Assembly: GCA_028818795.1 (NCBI GenBank)
Contig: JAPPND010000202.1
Location: 1 to 59,031 of the forward strand
Origin: Gammaproteobacteria bacterium
GTDB lineage: Bacteria > Pseudomonadota > Gammaproteobacteria > Pseudomonadales > Azotimanducaceae
Reading direction: 5' to 3'
DNA length: 59,031 nucleotides
Both the position numbers and the translations under genes were made by a program. Position 1 is the first letter of the stretch. Each line of letters begins with the position of its first letter. Shown here one piece after another: positions 35,351-47,731 of the stretch. The notes under the pieces are model-generated. The model was not told the DNA's origin, made no database searches, and worked only from the letters and a program-made list of their open reading frames with translations.

Positions 35351-35380
35351 TTTATATCAGCCGACCGAAAAAGCTGTCAA
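35351..35380 (-). promoter_or_regulatory. Sigma-70 promoter of hupB
   Basis: On the minus strand TTGACA (35380-35375) and TATAAA (35356-35351) are separated by 18 bp, a near-consensus promoter. It lies about 85 bp upstream of the hupB start, in the gap after lon. Confidence 0.75.
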
Positions 35381-35457
35381 TTGGATACCGCACACAGATG
35401 TGTTTATTGGGACGCCGCGGGATTTGGGACACCGGAGATGCCTTCCCCGGCGACCGT

Positions 35458-37887
<2,430 letters not shown>

Positions 37888-37912
37888 CGGTCAGATCGCC
37901 TGCGAGCTTAGT

Positions 37913-39205
37913 CTAGCCCGCGGGGTGTGAGGCGGACCCGGCCTCCTCTTCACCCGGCGGAACGCTTTGGTAGACGAGCATTGGATCGTTCTCGCCTTCG
38001 ATCACGCTCTCGTCGACCACGACCTTGGCGACCCCCTCGGATGACGGCAGGTCGTACATGGTGTCGAGCAGTACCGACTCGAGGATCGATCGAAGGCCCC
38101 GAGCGCCGGTCTTGCGCTCCATGGCTTTCTTGGCCACGGCCCGCAGGGCATCGTCCCGGAAGTCGACCTCGACCTCCTCCATCTCGAAGAGCTTGGCGTA
38201 CTGGCGCGTCAGCGAGTTCTTTGGCTCGGTCAGGATGCGCATCAAGGCTTCGGTGTCGAGTTCCTCGAGCGTTGCCACGACCGGCAGACGGCCCACGAAC
38301 TCCGGGATGAGTCCGTACTTGATCAGGTCTTCGGGCTCGACTTGGCCGAGGGTCTCGCCGACCGTCTTGGGATCCTTGCGGGTCACACCCGGATCGGCCA
38401 TGAAACCGATTTCCACCTTGTCGGACCGGTCCATGATGATCTTGTCCAAGCCCGAGAATGCCCCGCCGCAAATGAACAGGATGTTGGAGGTGTCAACCTG
38501 CAGGAACTCCTGCTGGGGGTGCTTCCGGCCACCTTGGGGCGGAACCGAAGCAACCGTCCCCTCGATCAGCTTCAACAGCGCCTGCTGGACACCTTCCCCG
38601 GACACGTCGCGGGTGATCGAGGGGTTGTCCGACTTGCGCGAGATCTTGTCGATCTCGTCGATGTAGACGATGCCCACCTGGGCGCGTTCCACGTCGTAGT
38701 CGCACTTCTGGAGCAGTTTCTGAATGATGTTCTCGACGTCTTCGCCGACGTACCCGGCCTCGGTCAGCGTCGTCGCATCCGCGATGGTGAACGGCACGTC
38801 AAGCAGCCGGGCCAGCGTTTCGGCGAGAAGGGTCTTGCCGCAGCCCGTGGGGCCGATCAGCAGGATATTCGACTTGGACAGTTCGACGTCGTCCTTCTTG
38901 CCCTTGTAGTTCAGTCGCTTGTAGTGGTTGTAGACGGCCACCGAGAGCACCTTCTTGGCGTGCTCCTGGTGAATGACGTACTCGTCCAGGGTGCCCTTGA
39001 TGTCGACCGGCACCGGCAACTTGGCTTTTTCCGAGCCGTTGGTTCCGGACGGCACGCCTTCGCGAATAATCTCGTTGCACAGCTCAACGCACTCGTCACA
39101 GATGTACACGCCGGTGCCCGCGATGAACTTTCGTACCTCGTGCTGGCTCTTGCTGCAGAACGAACAACGTCTGTCTGCGTCGTCACTGCCCGAATTGTTC
39201 GCCAT
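37913..39205 (-). CDS. clpX: ATP-dependent Clp protease ATP-binding subunit ClpX
   Basis: This AAA+ unfoldase feeds substrates to ClpP. The 430-residue protein has the N-terminal zinc-binding domain ([14 protein letters not shown] .. [10 protein letters not shown]), Walker A GPTGCGKT, Walker [11 protein letters not shown], pore motif GYVGEDVE, the IGF-like ClpP contact (here EIGFMADPG, offset from the usual LGF), sensor motifs and [10 protein letters not shown]. It is downstream of clpP with a 158-bp gap that holds a hairpin. Confidence 0.98.
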   Translation of the reverse strand: MANNSGSDDADRRCSFCSKSQHEVRKFIAGTGVYICDECVELCNEIIREGVPSGTNGSEKAKLPVPVDIKGTLDEYVIHQEHAKKVLSVAVYNHYKRLNYKGKKDDVELSKSNILLIGPTGCGKTLLAETLARLLDVPFTIADATTLTEAGYVGEDVENIIQKLLQKCDYDVERAQVGIVYIDEIDKISRKSDNPSITRDVSGEGVQQALLKLIEGTVASVPPQGGRKHPQQEFLQVDTSNILFICGGAFSGLDKIIMDRSDKVEIGFMADPGVTRKDPKTVGETLGQVEPEDLIKYGLIPEFVGRLPVVATLEELDTEALMRILTEPKNSLTRQYAKLFEMEEVEVDFRDDALRAVAKKAMERKTGARGLRSILESVLLDTMYDLPSSEGVAKVVVDESVIEGENDPMLVYQSVPPGEEEAGSASHPAG

Positions 39206-39363
39206 GGCGCCCCTTCGTGTCGGCTCCGCGCAGCGCGAACCATGAGGGCTCAGGGGTCATTTTGCAACCCCGGCACGCGGGAACGTCGTTCGCGACTGTA
39301 CGTCGCGAAGGTCCCCCAACGACGTCCGCGAGCCCCGCCGCCGTCCTGTTTCCCGCAGCGGAA
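39206..39363. other. clpP-clpX gap with a perfect 8-bp inverted repeat
   Basis: Positions 39289-39309 form TTCGCGAC-TGTAC-GTCGCGAA, a perfect stem of 8 bp with a 5-nt loop. It has no T-run, so it would act as a processing or attenuating hairpin between the two cistrons rather than as a strong terminator. No gene or clear promoter was found in the gap. Confidence 0.4.
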
Positions 39364-39993
39364 TCAAGCGCTTTGCGAAGTCTCCGGGTGCTTGATGGTG
39401 TCGACCAAGCCGTATTCCACGGCGTCCTCTGGGCTCATCCAGAAGTCTCGGTCGGTATCTATGCCGATCCGCTCCACGCTCTGCCCGGTGTGCCGGGCCA
39501 GTATTTCGTTCAGTCGCTTGCGCATGGCGAGTATTTCCCGGGCCTGGATCTCTATATCCGCCGCCACGCCCTGGGAACCGCCCGAGGGCTGGTGCAGCAT
39601 GACCCGCGAGTTTGGCAGGCACAGGCGCTTTCCCTTCGCTCCCGCGGCCAGCAGAAACGCTCCCATGCTGGCGGCCTGGCCAATGCAGTAGGTAGCGACA
39701 TCGCAACTGACGAACTGCATGGTGTCGTAGATCGACAGTCCCGACGTCACGGCACCGCCCGGCGAGTTGATGTACATGTGAATGTCCTTTTCGCCGTTTT
39801 CCTGCTGCAGATGGAGGAGTTGCGCGATGACCACGCTGGCGACCGAGTCCTCCACGGGTCCCACGAGGAAAATGATGCGATCCTTCAAGAGCCGCGAATA
39901 GATGTCGTAGGCCCTCTCGCCGCGGGCGTTCTGGTCCAACACCATTGGCACCAGATTGAGATTCGTAGTGGGCATCGGCTGATTGCTGTACAT
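39364..39993 (-). CDS. clpP: ATP-dependent Clp protease proteolytic subunit ClpP
   Basis: This is the serine protease barrel that works with ClpX. The 209-residue protein has the catalytic Ser in [14 protein letters not shown], His in [10 protein letters not shown] and Asp in TDRDFWM, and the family segments YINSPGG and ILARHTGQ. The ATG at 39993 has GAGGAAG upstream; longer in-frame starts overlap tig. It sits between tig and clpX, the standard gammaproteobacterial order. Confidence 0.98.
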   Translation of the reverse strand: MYSNQPMPTTNLNLVPMVLDQNARGERAYDIYSRLLKDRIIFLVGPVEDSVASVVIAQLLHLQQENGEKDIHMYINSPGGAVTSGLSIYDTMQFVSCDVATYCIGQAASMGAFLLAAGAKGKRLCLPNSRVMLHQPSGGSQGVAADIEIQAREILAMRKRLNEILARHTGQSVERIGIDTDRDFWMSPEDAVEYGLVDTIKHPETSQSA

Positions 39994-40036
39994 GGCTTCC
40001 TCGTCTTTTGAATCTGTCTCGTGTAGGTCTGTCCTG

Positions 40037-41596
40037 CTATGAGCGGCTACCGCCCAACCACCGACGCAGCCGGCCCTTGCGCGGCGGCTTCCCTTCGCGC
40101 TCGGCGGCCGTTGCGTCCGGGTTCGATTCCTCACGCCCGTCGTCGGCGTCAGCCCCTTCGAGGGGCGACCCCTCGAAATCCCCAGGTATCGGTTCGTCGA
40201 TTGGGAGATCGGGGATCGAGTTGCCGGTCACGACCTCCCGGTAGGAGGCCGGAACTGACTCAACGGTAGCGAGGGACAGGATGTGTTCCACAAGCTGGTC
40301 CTCAAGGACGCCGAGTTCCACGCGTTGCAGTTGCTCCTCATCGCCGTAGATCCAGCTGCGCACCTCGTCCGGCTGTTCGTATGGCGAGACGATCTCCTCG
40401 ATCCTCGCCCGAATCCGTTCGTCCTTCGCCTGCAGGCCTTCCCGTTGCACGATTTCACGGACGATCAGGCGGGTTCTCACCCGCTCCCTGACACGCTGAT
40501 GAACAATGTCCCCCAGATTGGAATGCTCTATCGGGACGCCCATCAGCTGAGCCATGCGCTGGCGCTCCTGTTCGAGTTCCTCTTCCACGAGCACGCGCGG
40601 CAATTCGAAGCCGTGCGCCCTCGCGAGCGAGGCCATGACCTGGCGCCGGGTCTCGTTTCGCGCCGCCACCTCGAGTTCGGCCTGCATCCGTTCCCGGACG
40701 TTGGCGCGGAACTTCTGCAAGGGCCCCCCGGCCCCGTCCGGCGGGATGTCCGCCTCGCCCACGGCCTCGTCGCCTTCTACGCCACCTTCTCCCTTGATGG
40801 CAACATCCGTGGGTGCGGCCTCGTCGGCGACGCCAAACGCCTCGAAGAACGCACCATCGAGTTCCGGCAGCGAGGGTGCTTCCACCGACTTCAACGCGAC
40901 CTCGCCGATACCTTCTACTTCACCCGAAGGTTCGTTGCTATCACGTTGTATCGTAATAGGGAACGCCCTCGTATCACCGACGGACATGCCGACGACTGCG
41001 GTATCGAGTTCCGCCGCTACCTGTGAGCTCCCGACGACGAAGGTGAAGTCGAGGCGGGGTTCGCCCTGCACTTCGCCATCGACCTTGATCGAGTAGTCGA
41101 CGGCAACCCGGTCATCGACGGCGACGGGGCGTTCGGCGGGGTTCCACTCGGTGCGTTGCTTGCGTAGCGACTCGACCATCTCGTCGATGTCCGTGTCGCT
41201 GATCTCGGCGACTGGCTTCCTCACGCGCAGCGTCGACAGGTCGACGAGGTCAATTTCGGGCAGGACTTCGAAAGTGGCTGTGAACTCAAGATCCGCCCCG
41301 GGCTCGACGTTCACCAATTCCACCGTTGGCGTGCCGATGAGGGGAATGTCCTCCTGTCGCACGGCGTCTTCGAGACTGGATTGAACCAGTTCGGAAGCCA
41401 CCTCATTGCGCAACGAGGCCCCGAACCGGCGCTCCACTTCACCGAGCGGCACCCGGCCGCGTCGAAACCCGGGTAGGGAGACTTTCCTCGCGGTGCTCTT
41501 GACCCGGTCGGCCAGGCGACCCTCGAACTCGGTCGAGGGAACGGCAATGGTCATCTTTCGGGTGAGTGAACCCGTCGTTTCTACGGATACCTGCAT
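40037..41596 (-). CDS. tig: Trigger factor (ribosome-associated chaperone), enlarged
   Basis: This chaperone and prolyl isomerase binds the ribosome exit tunnel. The N-terminal ribosome-binding signature GFRRGRVP is at residues 43-50. At 519 residues it is longer than the usual 430-450. The surplus is a Gly/Glu/Asp-rich insertion after the PPIase region ([29 protein letters not shown], split from FEAFGV) and a C-terminal acidic-then-basic tail ending [14 protein letters not shown]. The ATG at 41596 lies 40 bp from the tRNA-His gene. The first gene of the tig-clpP-clpX-lon set. Confidence 0.95.
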   Translation of the reverse strand: MQVSVETTGSLTRKMTIAVPSTEFEGRLADRVKSTARKVSLPGFRRGRVPLGEVERRFGASLRNEVASELVQSSLEDAVRQEDIPLIGTPTVELVNVEPGADLEFTATFEVLPEIDLVDLSTLRVRKPVAEISDTDIDEMVESLRKQRTEWNPAERPVAVDDRVAVDYSIKVDGEVQGEPRLDFTFVVGSSQVAAELDTAVVGMSVGDTRAFPITIQRDSNEPSGEVEGIGEVALKSVEAPSLPELDGAFFEAFGVADEAAPTDVAIKGEGGVEGDEAVGEADIPPDGAGGPLQKFRANVRERMQAELEVAARNETRRQVMASLARAHGFELPRVLVEEELEQERQRMAQLMGVPIEHSNLGDIVHQRVRERVRTRLIVREIVQREGLQAKDERIRARIEEIVSPYEQPDEVRSWIYGDEEQLQRVELGVLEDQLVEHILSLATVESVPASYREVVTGNSIPDLPIDEPIPGDFEGSPLEGADADDGREESNPDATAAEREGKPPRKGRLRRWLGGSRS

Positions 41597-41635
41597 GGTC
41601 GATCGGTACGGAAAGTGGATTCCCACGGCGCCGAT

Positions 41636-41712
41636 TGGGGTGGATGACGGGGCTTGAACCCGCGACCACCGGATCCACAATCCGGGGCTCTACCAACTGA
41701 GCTACATCCACC
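41636..41712 (-). tRNA. tRNA-His (GTG)
   Basis: This is a complete 77-nt cloverleaf with the extra 5' G (G-1) that pairs with C73, the acceptor stem GTGGATG/CATCCAC, a TTGTGGA anticodon loop (anticodon GTG), the GGTTCAA T-loop and an encoded CCA end. It is the last of three tRNAs and lies 40 bp before tig. Confidence 0.97.
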
Positions 41713-41920
41713 ACTGGACGGCGTCAAGGGCGCGCATTCTACCGCTTCGACGAGTACAAACGCCAAGAATGCGACCTGCATCGCGACCGCGCGACGGGCC
41801 TGGAATCAACGACGCCAATTTCGCGCCAGCGCAATCCGAACGCGACCGCACTCAGAGTTGTCCACGTTCACCAAGCACGATTTCGCGAAGCGAAATCGAA
41901 CCGACCGCGAAGCGGTCGGC
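41713..41920. other. tRNA spacer with two tandem GAA-loop hairpins
   Basis: This 208-bp spacer between tRNA-Arg and tRNA-His holds no gene and no tRNA-Leu, which follows in some relatives. Positions 41878-41898 form CGATTTCGC-GAA-GCGAAATCG, and 41901-41919 form CCGACCGC-GAA-GCGGTCGG. Both are perfect stems (9 and 8 bp) with the same 3-nt loop and lie immediately beside tRNA-Arg, so they may guide processing of the precursor or belong to a small repeat family. Confidence 0.5.
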
Positions 41921-41997
41921 TGGCGCGCCCGGAAGGACTCGAACCTTCAACCGCCGGCTTAGAAGGCCGATGCTCTGTCCAGTTGAGCTACGGGCGC
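41921..41997 (-). tRNA. tRNA-Arg (TCT)
   Basis: This is a complete 77-nt tRNA with the acceptor stem GCGCCCG/CGGGCGC, anticodon loop CTTCTAA (anticodon TCT), the GGTTCGA T-loop and an encoded CCA. It lies between tRNA-Pro and tRNA-His. Confidence 0.97.
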
Positions 41998-42028
41998 TTC
42001 GACAGGCCAAGGACCATTCGGCATTAGC

Positions 42029-42105
<77 letters not shown>

Positions 42106-42121
42106 CGAAAAAAGCGCCGCG

Positions 42122-42151
42122 ATAATACTCGTCACACCGGGGTTCCATCAA
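42122..42151 (-). promoter_or_regulatory. Likely promoter of the Pro-Arg-His tRNA run
   Basis: On the minus strand TTGATG (42151-42146), 18 bp, then TATTAT (42127-42122). The -35 lies inside the 3' end of clpB. The stretch after the -10 is CGCGGCGC, a GC-rich discriminator typical of stringently controlled stable-RNA promoters, and transcription would begin some 10 bp before tRNA-Pro. Confidence 0.6.
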
Positions 42152-44717
42152 CGGCGGCAAAGCGCATGGCCTCGCCGTCGAGGCTCACGCCGATGGTTTC
42201 GCCCGGTCCGAACCGGCCCTCGAGCAGCGCGGCCGACAGCGGGTTCTCCAGGCTGCGCTGTATCGCCCGTTTCAGCGGCCGTGCGCCGAACACCGGGTCG
42301 TACCCCTGCTCGACCAACGCGTCCATCGCGCCCGATTCGATCTCCAGATGCAGACCCTGTTCTTCCAGGCGCGAGCGCAGGCGTCCGAGTTGGATCTCGG
42401 CGATCGCCGCCATTTCCTTCTTTCTTAGCGATGCGAAGACCACCACGTCATCGATCCGGTTGATGAACTCGGGACGGAACTGTCGCTCCACTTCCTCCAT
42501 GACGGCACCCCGAATCTCTTCTTCACGCCCCGCGCTGGAGAGCATCTGCACCCTCGACGAGCCCAGATTGGAGGTCATCACGAGCACCGTGTTGCGGAAA
42601 TCCACCGTACGCCCATGCCCGTCCGTCAGGCGGCCGTCGTCGAACACCTGAAGCAGAATATTGAAGACGTCCGGATGCGCCTTCTCGATCTCGTCCAAGA
42701 GGATCAACGAATACGGACGCCGCCGGATCCGCTCCGTCAACTGGCCCCCCTCCTCGTATCCCACGTAGCCGGGCGGGGCGCCGATCAGCCGCGCCACCGT
42801 GTGCTTTTCCATGTATTCGGACATGTCGACGCGAACCATGGCGTCCTCGGTGTCGAAGAGCACCTCCGCGAGCGCGCGACAGAGTTCCGTTTTGCCTACC
42901 CCTGTGGGTCCGAGGAACAGGAAACTTCCGTTCGGCCGATTCGGATCGGCGAGCCCAGCCCGGGCACGGCGAACGGCGTTCGCGACCGCCGCGACGGCCT
43001 CGTCTTGGCCGACCACGCGGGCATGCAGCGCGTTCTCGAGCTTGAGGAGCTTGTCGCGCACGCCGCCGAGCAACTTGGTGACCGGCACGCCCGTCCACTT
43101 GGAGACGATCTCCGCGACCTCCGCGTCGGTCACCCGATTGCGGAGCAGCACGTTGTCGCGGGCATCGTTCGCGGCCGCGTCGGCCAGTTGCTTCTCCAGC
43201 GCGGGGATTCGACCGTTCTGGAGTTCCGCCATCTTGGCGAGGTCGCCCGCACGGCGGGCCGCCTCGAACTCCAATCGGGCCGCATCCAAGGATTCCTTCA
43301 CCTGCTGCGCGTCGCTGACGCTGGCCTTCTCGGCGGTCCAGACCTCATCGAGATCGGCGTATTCACGTTCCAGTTCGGCAATGGTCTCCTCGAGCCCTTC
43401 GCGACGCTGGGTCGATGCCTCGTCGGACTCGTCCTTCAAGGCTTCCAATTCGATCTTGTGCTGGATCAGCCGGCGTTCGAAACGATCCATCGGCTCCGGT
43501 TTCGAGTCCATTTCGACACGGATCCGGCTGGCCGCTTCGTCGACCAGGTCGATCGCCTTGTCCGGCAGTTGCCGTCCGCTGATGTAACGGTGCGAAAGCC
43601 GGGCGGCCGCAACGATCGCCGGATCGGTGATATCGACGCCGTGGTGCAGTTCGTAACGCTCCTTCAGCCCGCGCAGGATCGCCACCGTGTCCTCGACGCT
43701 CGGTTCGTCCACCTGGAGGCGCTGAAAGCGTCGCTCCAAGGCCGCGTCCTTCTCGATGTGGAGGCGGTACTCGTCGAGGGTCGTGGCACCGACGCAGTGC
43801 AGTTCGCCTCGTGCCAATGCGGGCTTGAGCATGTTGCCAGCGTCCATGGAACCCTCTGCCTTGCCGGCCCCTACGACGGTGTGAAGCTCGTCGATGAACA
43901 GGATGACGGTGCCTTCCTGCTTGCCGAGTTCGGTCAGCACGGCCTTCAGGCGTTCCTCGAACTCGCCCCGGAACTTCGCGCCGGCGATCAACGCGCCCAT
44001 ATCGAGAGACAGGATGCGTTTGTTCTTGAGCCCCTCCGGCACCTCGCGATCCAGAATGCGCTGGGCGAGACCTTCGACGATGGCGGTCTTGCCCACTCCG
44101 GGTTCGCCGATCAGCACCGGGTTGTTCTTGGTCCGCCGCTGCAGGACCTGGATGGTCCGGCGGATCTCGTCATCGCGGCCGATGACCGGGTCGAGCTTGC
44201 CGGTTTCCGCGCGGGCCGTCAGGTCCACGGTGTACCGGTCGAGGGCCTCCCGGTTTTCCTCGGCGTTCGCATCGCGAACCGACTCGCCGCCCCGAGCGGC
44301 GTCGACGGCAGCCGTAAACCGAGCCGTATCGAAGCCTGCAGCCCGGAGGGCGTCTCCGGCGCTTCCGGCATCTGCGCCAAGCGCCGCCAAGACGACTTCG
44401 GCGGAGAGGAACTCGTCACCTCGCCGTTGCGCCTCCCTGTCGGCCAAGTTCAGGATCTTGGCGAGTTCCGAAGACACAGTCACCTCGCCCGTCGGTTGAC
44501 CAATCCGAGGCAGGTCGTTTATTCGACGCTGGACGTCCGCCATCAAGGCTTGGGGGTCGACACCGGCAATCCCGAGCAGCGCGGCGCTGCCGCCGTCGTC
44601 CAGCAAAGCGGAAAGCAGGTGGAGCGGTTCCACTGCGGCGTGGTCGCGCCCTACGGCCAGCGACTGGGCCCCCCCGAGTGCGGTTTGCAGGCGCGTGGTG
44701 ATTCGGTCGTTTCGCAT
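42132..44717 (-). CDS. clpB: ATP-dependent disaggregase ClpB
   Basis: This AAA+ chaperone dissolves protein aggregates with DnaK. The 861-residue protein has the Clp-N repeats, NBD1 with Walker A GEPGVGKT and [12 protein letters not shown], the coiled-coil M-domain (about 400-520), and NBD2 with [35 protein letters not shown] and the C-terminal [10 protein letters not shown] sensor 2. ATG at 44717, with only a weak AGG nearby. I looked for a sigma-32 promoter in the short gap behind comEC and found none convincing. Confidence 0.98.
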   Translation of the reverse strand: MRNDRITTRLQTALGGAQSLAVGRDHAAVEPLHLLSALLDDGGSAALLGIAGVDPQALMADVQRRINDLPRIGQPTGEVTVSSELAKILNLADREAQRRGDEFLSAEVVLAALGADAGSAGDALRAAGFDTARFTAAVDAARGGESVRDANAEENREALDRYTVDLTARAETGKLDPVIGRDDEIRRTIQVLQRRTKNNPVLIGEPGVGKTAIVEGLAQRILDREVPEGLKNKRILSLDMGALIAGAKFRGEFEERLKAVLTELGKQEGTVILFIDELHTVVGAGKAEGSMDAGNMLKPALARGELHCVGATTLDEYRLHIEKDAALERRFQRLQVDEPSVEDTVAILRGLKERYELHHGVDITDPAIVAAARLSHRYISGRQLPDKAIDLVDEAASRIRVEMDSKPEPMDRFERRLIQHKIELEALKDESDEASTQRREGLEETIAELEREYADLDEVWTAEKASVSDAQQVKESLDAARLEFEAARRAGDLAKMAELQNGRIPALEKQLADAAANDARDNVLLRNRVTDAEVAEIVSKWTGVPVTKLLGGVRDKLLKLENALHARVVGQDEAVAAVANAVRRARAGLADPNRPNGSFLFLGPTGVGKTELCRALAEVLFDTEDAMVRVDMSEYMEKHTVARLIGAPPGYVGYEEGGQLTERIRRRPYSLILLDEIEKAHPDVFNILLQVFDDGRLTDGHGRTVDFRNTVLVMTSNLGSSRVQMLSSAGREEEIRGAVMEEVERQFRPEFINRIDDVVVFASLRKKEMAAIAEIQLGRLRSRLEEQGLHLEIESGAMDALVEQGYDPVFGARPLKRAIQRSLENPLSAALLEGRFGPGETIGVSLDGEAMRFAAVDGTPV

Positions 44718-44769
44718 CCTAGTGTTTCTTGCAGTCGTTACCCTCTAAGTGCGTCCGTACCGCCGAAGT

Positions 44770-47040
44770 TCAATGGTGCATGGCTCGCCACTCGCATCGC
44801 ACGGCGGTGCCGCGCGGACCAGCCGAAGCAGAGCGCCAATAGGGGGATTCGGCACAGCGTTGCACGGTGACCGACATGGCGTGGGTGCTGCGCCAACGCA
44901 CGGCGCCCGCGACCCCGGTGGAGACGATATGGCTGCCGGCGTTCCGGTACCGGGCGACGACGCGCGGATGCGGATGTCCGAAGTGATTGTCGAACCCGGC
45001 AGCCACGATCGCGAACTTCGGCTGTGTTGCGGCCACCAATGCCGACGTGGACGAGGTCGCGCTGCCGTGGTGCGGCACCAGGAGCACGTCCACGGTCGGC
45101 AATTCGAGCCGGTACTCGACGTTGGCTTCGATGTCACCTGTCAGCAAGACCCGGTGCGATGCGGTCTCGATCAACACGACGCACGACGCGTTGTTCCCCG
45201 TGAACCGGTGGTCGGCGGTCGGGCTCAATACCGAAAACGCCACGCCGTCCCAATGCCAGTCCGAGCCCGCGTGGCACGGTTGCGCCTCAATCCCCGGGAC
45301 GCTTTCCCCGGCGAGCACCTCGCCAACCCTCATTCCGGCCAGCACGGACGCTGCGCCGCCGACGTGGTCCACGTCCCCGTGGCTGAGCACCAGACGGTCG
45401 ATACGCGGCCAGCCACGCCCGCGGGCCGCCGGCAACACTACACCGGCGCCGGTGTCACGACCGGATGGGAATATGGGTCCCGTGTCGTAGACCAGGGTGT
45501 GATTCGCCGTCTCGACCAGAACGGCCGTCCCTTGGCCCACATCGAGGACGGTTACATCCAGGTGTCCCCAGGGCAACGCTGGACGGGGCAGCAGCAGGAT
45601 CATCGCTGCGGTGGACACGAGCAGTGCGCGCGCCAGCCTCGACGTCGGCGTGAGGCCCACCGCCGCCGCCACGACGACCCACGCCAGCCAACCGTCCGGG
45701 GAGGCCACGTAGATCGGTGCGATTCGATCCGCCCACGACAGTACCGTTTCGAGCACGTGCACGACGAAGTCTGCGGCAGTGAGCAGCCAGGGCCCGATCG
45801 GCGTGCCGATCAAAGCGACCCCCGATAGGGCCAGCGGCACGAGCAGCAGGGTCACCGCGGGTACGGCGACCAGATTGACCCCTATACCCAGCGGGTGGAC
45901 CAACCCGGTGATGGCAGTCGTTGCCGGCACGAACACCGTGGCGATGGCGAGTTGCGCGACCACGGCCGAGATCAGCCAGGAACGGCGCCGGGGACGCGGG
46001 ACGAAGAAACCGAGCAGCACGGCCACCGCGCCAAACGACAACCAGAAACCGGAGCTTAAGGGCGCCATGGGATCGATCACGAGAACCACGGCAAGGGCAA
46101 AGGCGAACGCCGCCGAAGGTGCCGACGATCGCCCGGCGAGCAGAGCCACCATGCCCGCGAGGGACATGGCGAAAGCCCGCACCAAGGATAGTCCGCCACC
46201 GGCGATCGCCACGTACGCGCTCGACAATACCAAGGCCGAGACGACTCCCGTGGCCCGCAAGGGCAGCGTCGTGACCGTCCCCACGGCGCGCCCGGCCAAG
46301 AAGCCCAACGCAGTCACGACACCGACATGCAGGCCGGAAATGACCAGCAGATGCATGGTGCCGGTGCGTCGATAGAGATCGACCTTGTGCCTCGGAATCG
46401 CCTCCTTGTCGCCGAGGGTCAATGCCGCGAGAACCCCGCCGTGGACCAGGGCTAAACGGGCCAGGTCGTCCCGCAGTTCCTGTCGGACCGCGCTTACGGG
46501 ATGAATTCCGGCCACGCTTGCCGATGCGTCAAGCCGGCGGCCATGAACCACGTAGCCGGTTGCCGCTAGCTTGTCTCGTACGAACCACGCCTCGGCATCG
46601 AATCCATGCGTGTTGGCGCCGGCCCGGGGAGACTTCAGGCGCACGCCGAGCGACCAGCGTTCGGCGCTGCGCAACGACGGCCCGTCGAGCCACATCAAAC
46701 GGAGCGGGCCTCGAAGTTCGCAACTCGCCGCCTCGGGTTCGAATACGAAACGCCGGGCGATCGTGCCGCGGCCATGCTGCTCGGAGGGCAGACCGACAAT
46801 ACGCCCAGTCACCGAGGCTTGCGCGCACCCGGGATCGATCCGGCGGTCGAGGGCGTCAAGTCCGTGCACCGCACCCCAGCCAAGCCCGACCAAGGCCGCC
46901 CCGAAGACTCGAAGGCGCCGTGCAAGGGCGATGGCGACGCCGGCACACATCCAACATGCCCACAGCGACGCCGCCGCCGGTAGCCAATGCGCAGCGACCA
47001 CACCGAACGAAAAGGCAAGCGCCGCGTTTCGGGTGACCAT
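44770..47040 (-). CDS. comEC: DNA uptake channel ComEC/Rec2
   Basis: This inner-membrane channel imports single-stranded DNA in natural transformation. The 756-residue protein has an N-terminal DUF4131-like region, the competence core (GDKEAIPRHKVDLYRRTGTMHLLVISGLHVGVV) with several membrane helices, and a C-terminal metallo-beta-lactamase domain (LDVGQGTAVLVE, LSHGDVDHVGGAASVL, LLVPHHGS). The ATG at 47040 begins MVTRNAALAFSF; in-frame ATGs at 47061 and 47082 are possible. Divergent from the DUF2062 gene. Confidence 0.94.
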   Translation of the reverse strand: MVTRNAALAFSFGVVAAHWLPAAASLWACWMCAGVAIALARRLRVFGAALVGLGWGAVHGLDALDRRIDPGCAQASVTGRIVGLPSEQHGRGTIARRFVFEPEAASCELRGPLRLMWLDGPSLRSAERWSLGVRLKSPRAGANTHGFDAEAWFVRDKLAATGYVVHGRRLDASASVAGIHPVSAVRQELRDDLARLALVHGGVLAALTLGDKEAIPRHKVDLYRRTGTMHLLVISGLHVGVVTALGFLAGRAVGTVTTLPLRATGVVSALVLSSAYVAIAGGGLSLVRAFAMSLAGMVALLAGRSSAPSAAFAFALAVVLVIDPMAPLSSGFWLSFGAVAVLLGFFVPRPRRRSWLISAVVAQLAIATVFVPATTAITGLVHPLGIGVNLVAVPAVTLLLVPLALSGVALIGTPIGPWLLTAADFVVHVLETVLSWADRIAPIYVASPDGWLAWVVVAAAVGLTPTSRLARALLVSTAAMILLLPRPALPWGHLDVTVLDVGQGTAVLVETANHTLVYDTGPIFPSGRDTGAGVVLPAARGRGWPRIDRLVLSHGDVDHVGGAASVLAGMRVGEVLAGESVPGIEAQPCHAGSDWHWDGVAFSVLSPTADHRFTGNNASCVVLIETASHRVLLTGDIEANVEYRLELPTVDVLLVPHHGSATSSTSALVAATQPKFAIVAAGFDNHFGHPHPRVVARYRNAGSHIVSTGVAGAVRWRSTHAMSVTVQRCAESPYWRSASAGPRGTAVRCEWRAMHH

Positions 47041-47093
47041 CGATCCCCCGGTACCCGGCATAATGGCCTCTCTGGCCACCACTTCAGCGCCTC

Positions 47094-47666
47094 ATGCGAA
47101 ACCACTGGATCACCAAGTATCTGCCGACGCGGGAGGCCATTCGTACGCAAAAGGCCCTTTGGCCTGTGCGACATCTGCTCGATCATCCCGAGTTGTGGCA
47201 CCTGCACCGGCGCTCGGTGGGTGGGGCGTTCTTCATCGGCCTGTTCTGCGCGTTCGTGCCGGTGCCTTTTGTGCAGATGGTCTTGGCGGCTCTCTTCGCC
47301 ATTGCCTCGCGCTGCAACCTGCCGATCGCCGTGGCGTTGGTGTGGATCAGCAATCCGCTGACCATCGGCCCGATGTTCTATTTCGCGTACAAGCTCGGTG
47401 CATGGCTGCTCGGCGTCGAACTGGTCAACGGACCTTGGGAGCTCTCCTGGCAGTGGTTCGGATCCCAGTTCGCAGCCATCTGGTGGCCCCTCACTCTCGG
47501 GTGCCTCGTCTGCGGCTGGGTCAGCGGACTGACCGGCGCCGTGGTGTCGCGCCTGCTCTGGCGTTTCCATGTCATCCGTCGGTGGCGGGAGCGTCGCGCC
47601 CGACGTGCGCTGCGACGCGTGAAGGCCGCGGCGCGCACGGCTGCCGGATCGGAAGGTTCCGCGTAG
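47094..47666 (+). CDS. DUF2062 membrane protein
   Basis: This inner-membrane protein belongs to a family of unknown function. The 190-residue product has the family pattern (RRSVGGAFFIGLFCAFVPVPFVQMVLAALFAIASRCNLPIAVALVWISNPLTIGPMF) and three or so membrane segments, then a strongly basic C-terminal tail (RRWRERRARRALRR). It lies between comEC and lolCDE, as in Pseudomonas. Confidence 0.88.
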   Translation: MRNHWITKYLPTREAIRTQKALWPVRHLLDHPELWHLHRRSVGGAFFIGLFCAFVPVPFVQMVLAALFAIASRCNLPIAVALVWISNPLTIGPMFYFAYKLGAWLLGVELVNGPWELSWQWFGSQFAAIWWPLTLGCLVCGWVSGLTGAVVSRLLWRFHVIRRWRERRARRALRRVKAAARTAAGSEGSA

Positions 47667-47731
47667 ACCTTTAGGGCGGCCCTTACCGCACCTGCGGCCG
47701 GCTTGGGCACGGGACGGGGCACGCCCGTTCC

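Noticed and set aside
41713-41920. A tRNA-Leu gene in the tRNA run
   Set aside because: No cloverleaf, no T-loop and no long variable arm can be formed in this spacer; only two small hairpins are present.
44718-44769. A sigma-32 heat-shock promoter for clpB
   Set aside because: TTGAAC occurs at 44768-44773 on the minus strand, but no CCCCAT-like -10 lies at the needed distance.
42615-44870. A 751-residue open frame on the plus strand opposite clpB
   Set aside because: It is the mirror of the clpB coding frame, has no ribosome-binding site or known domain, and matches the pattern of antisense open frames in GC-rich DNA.
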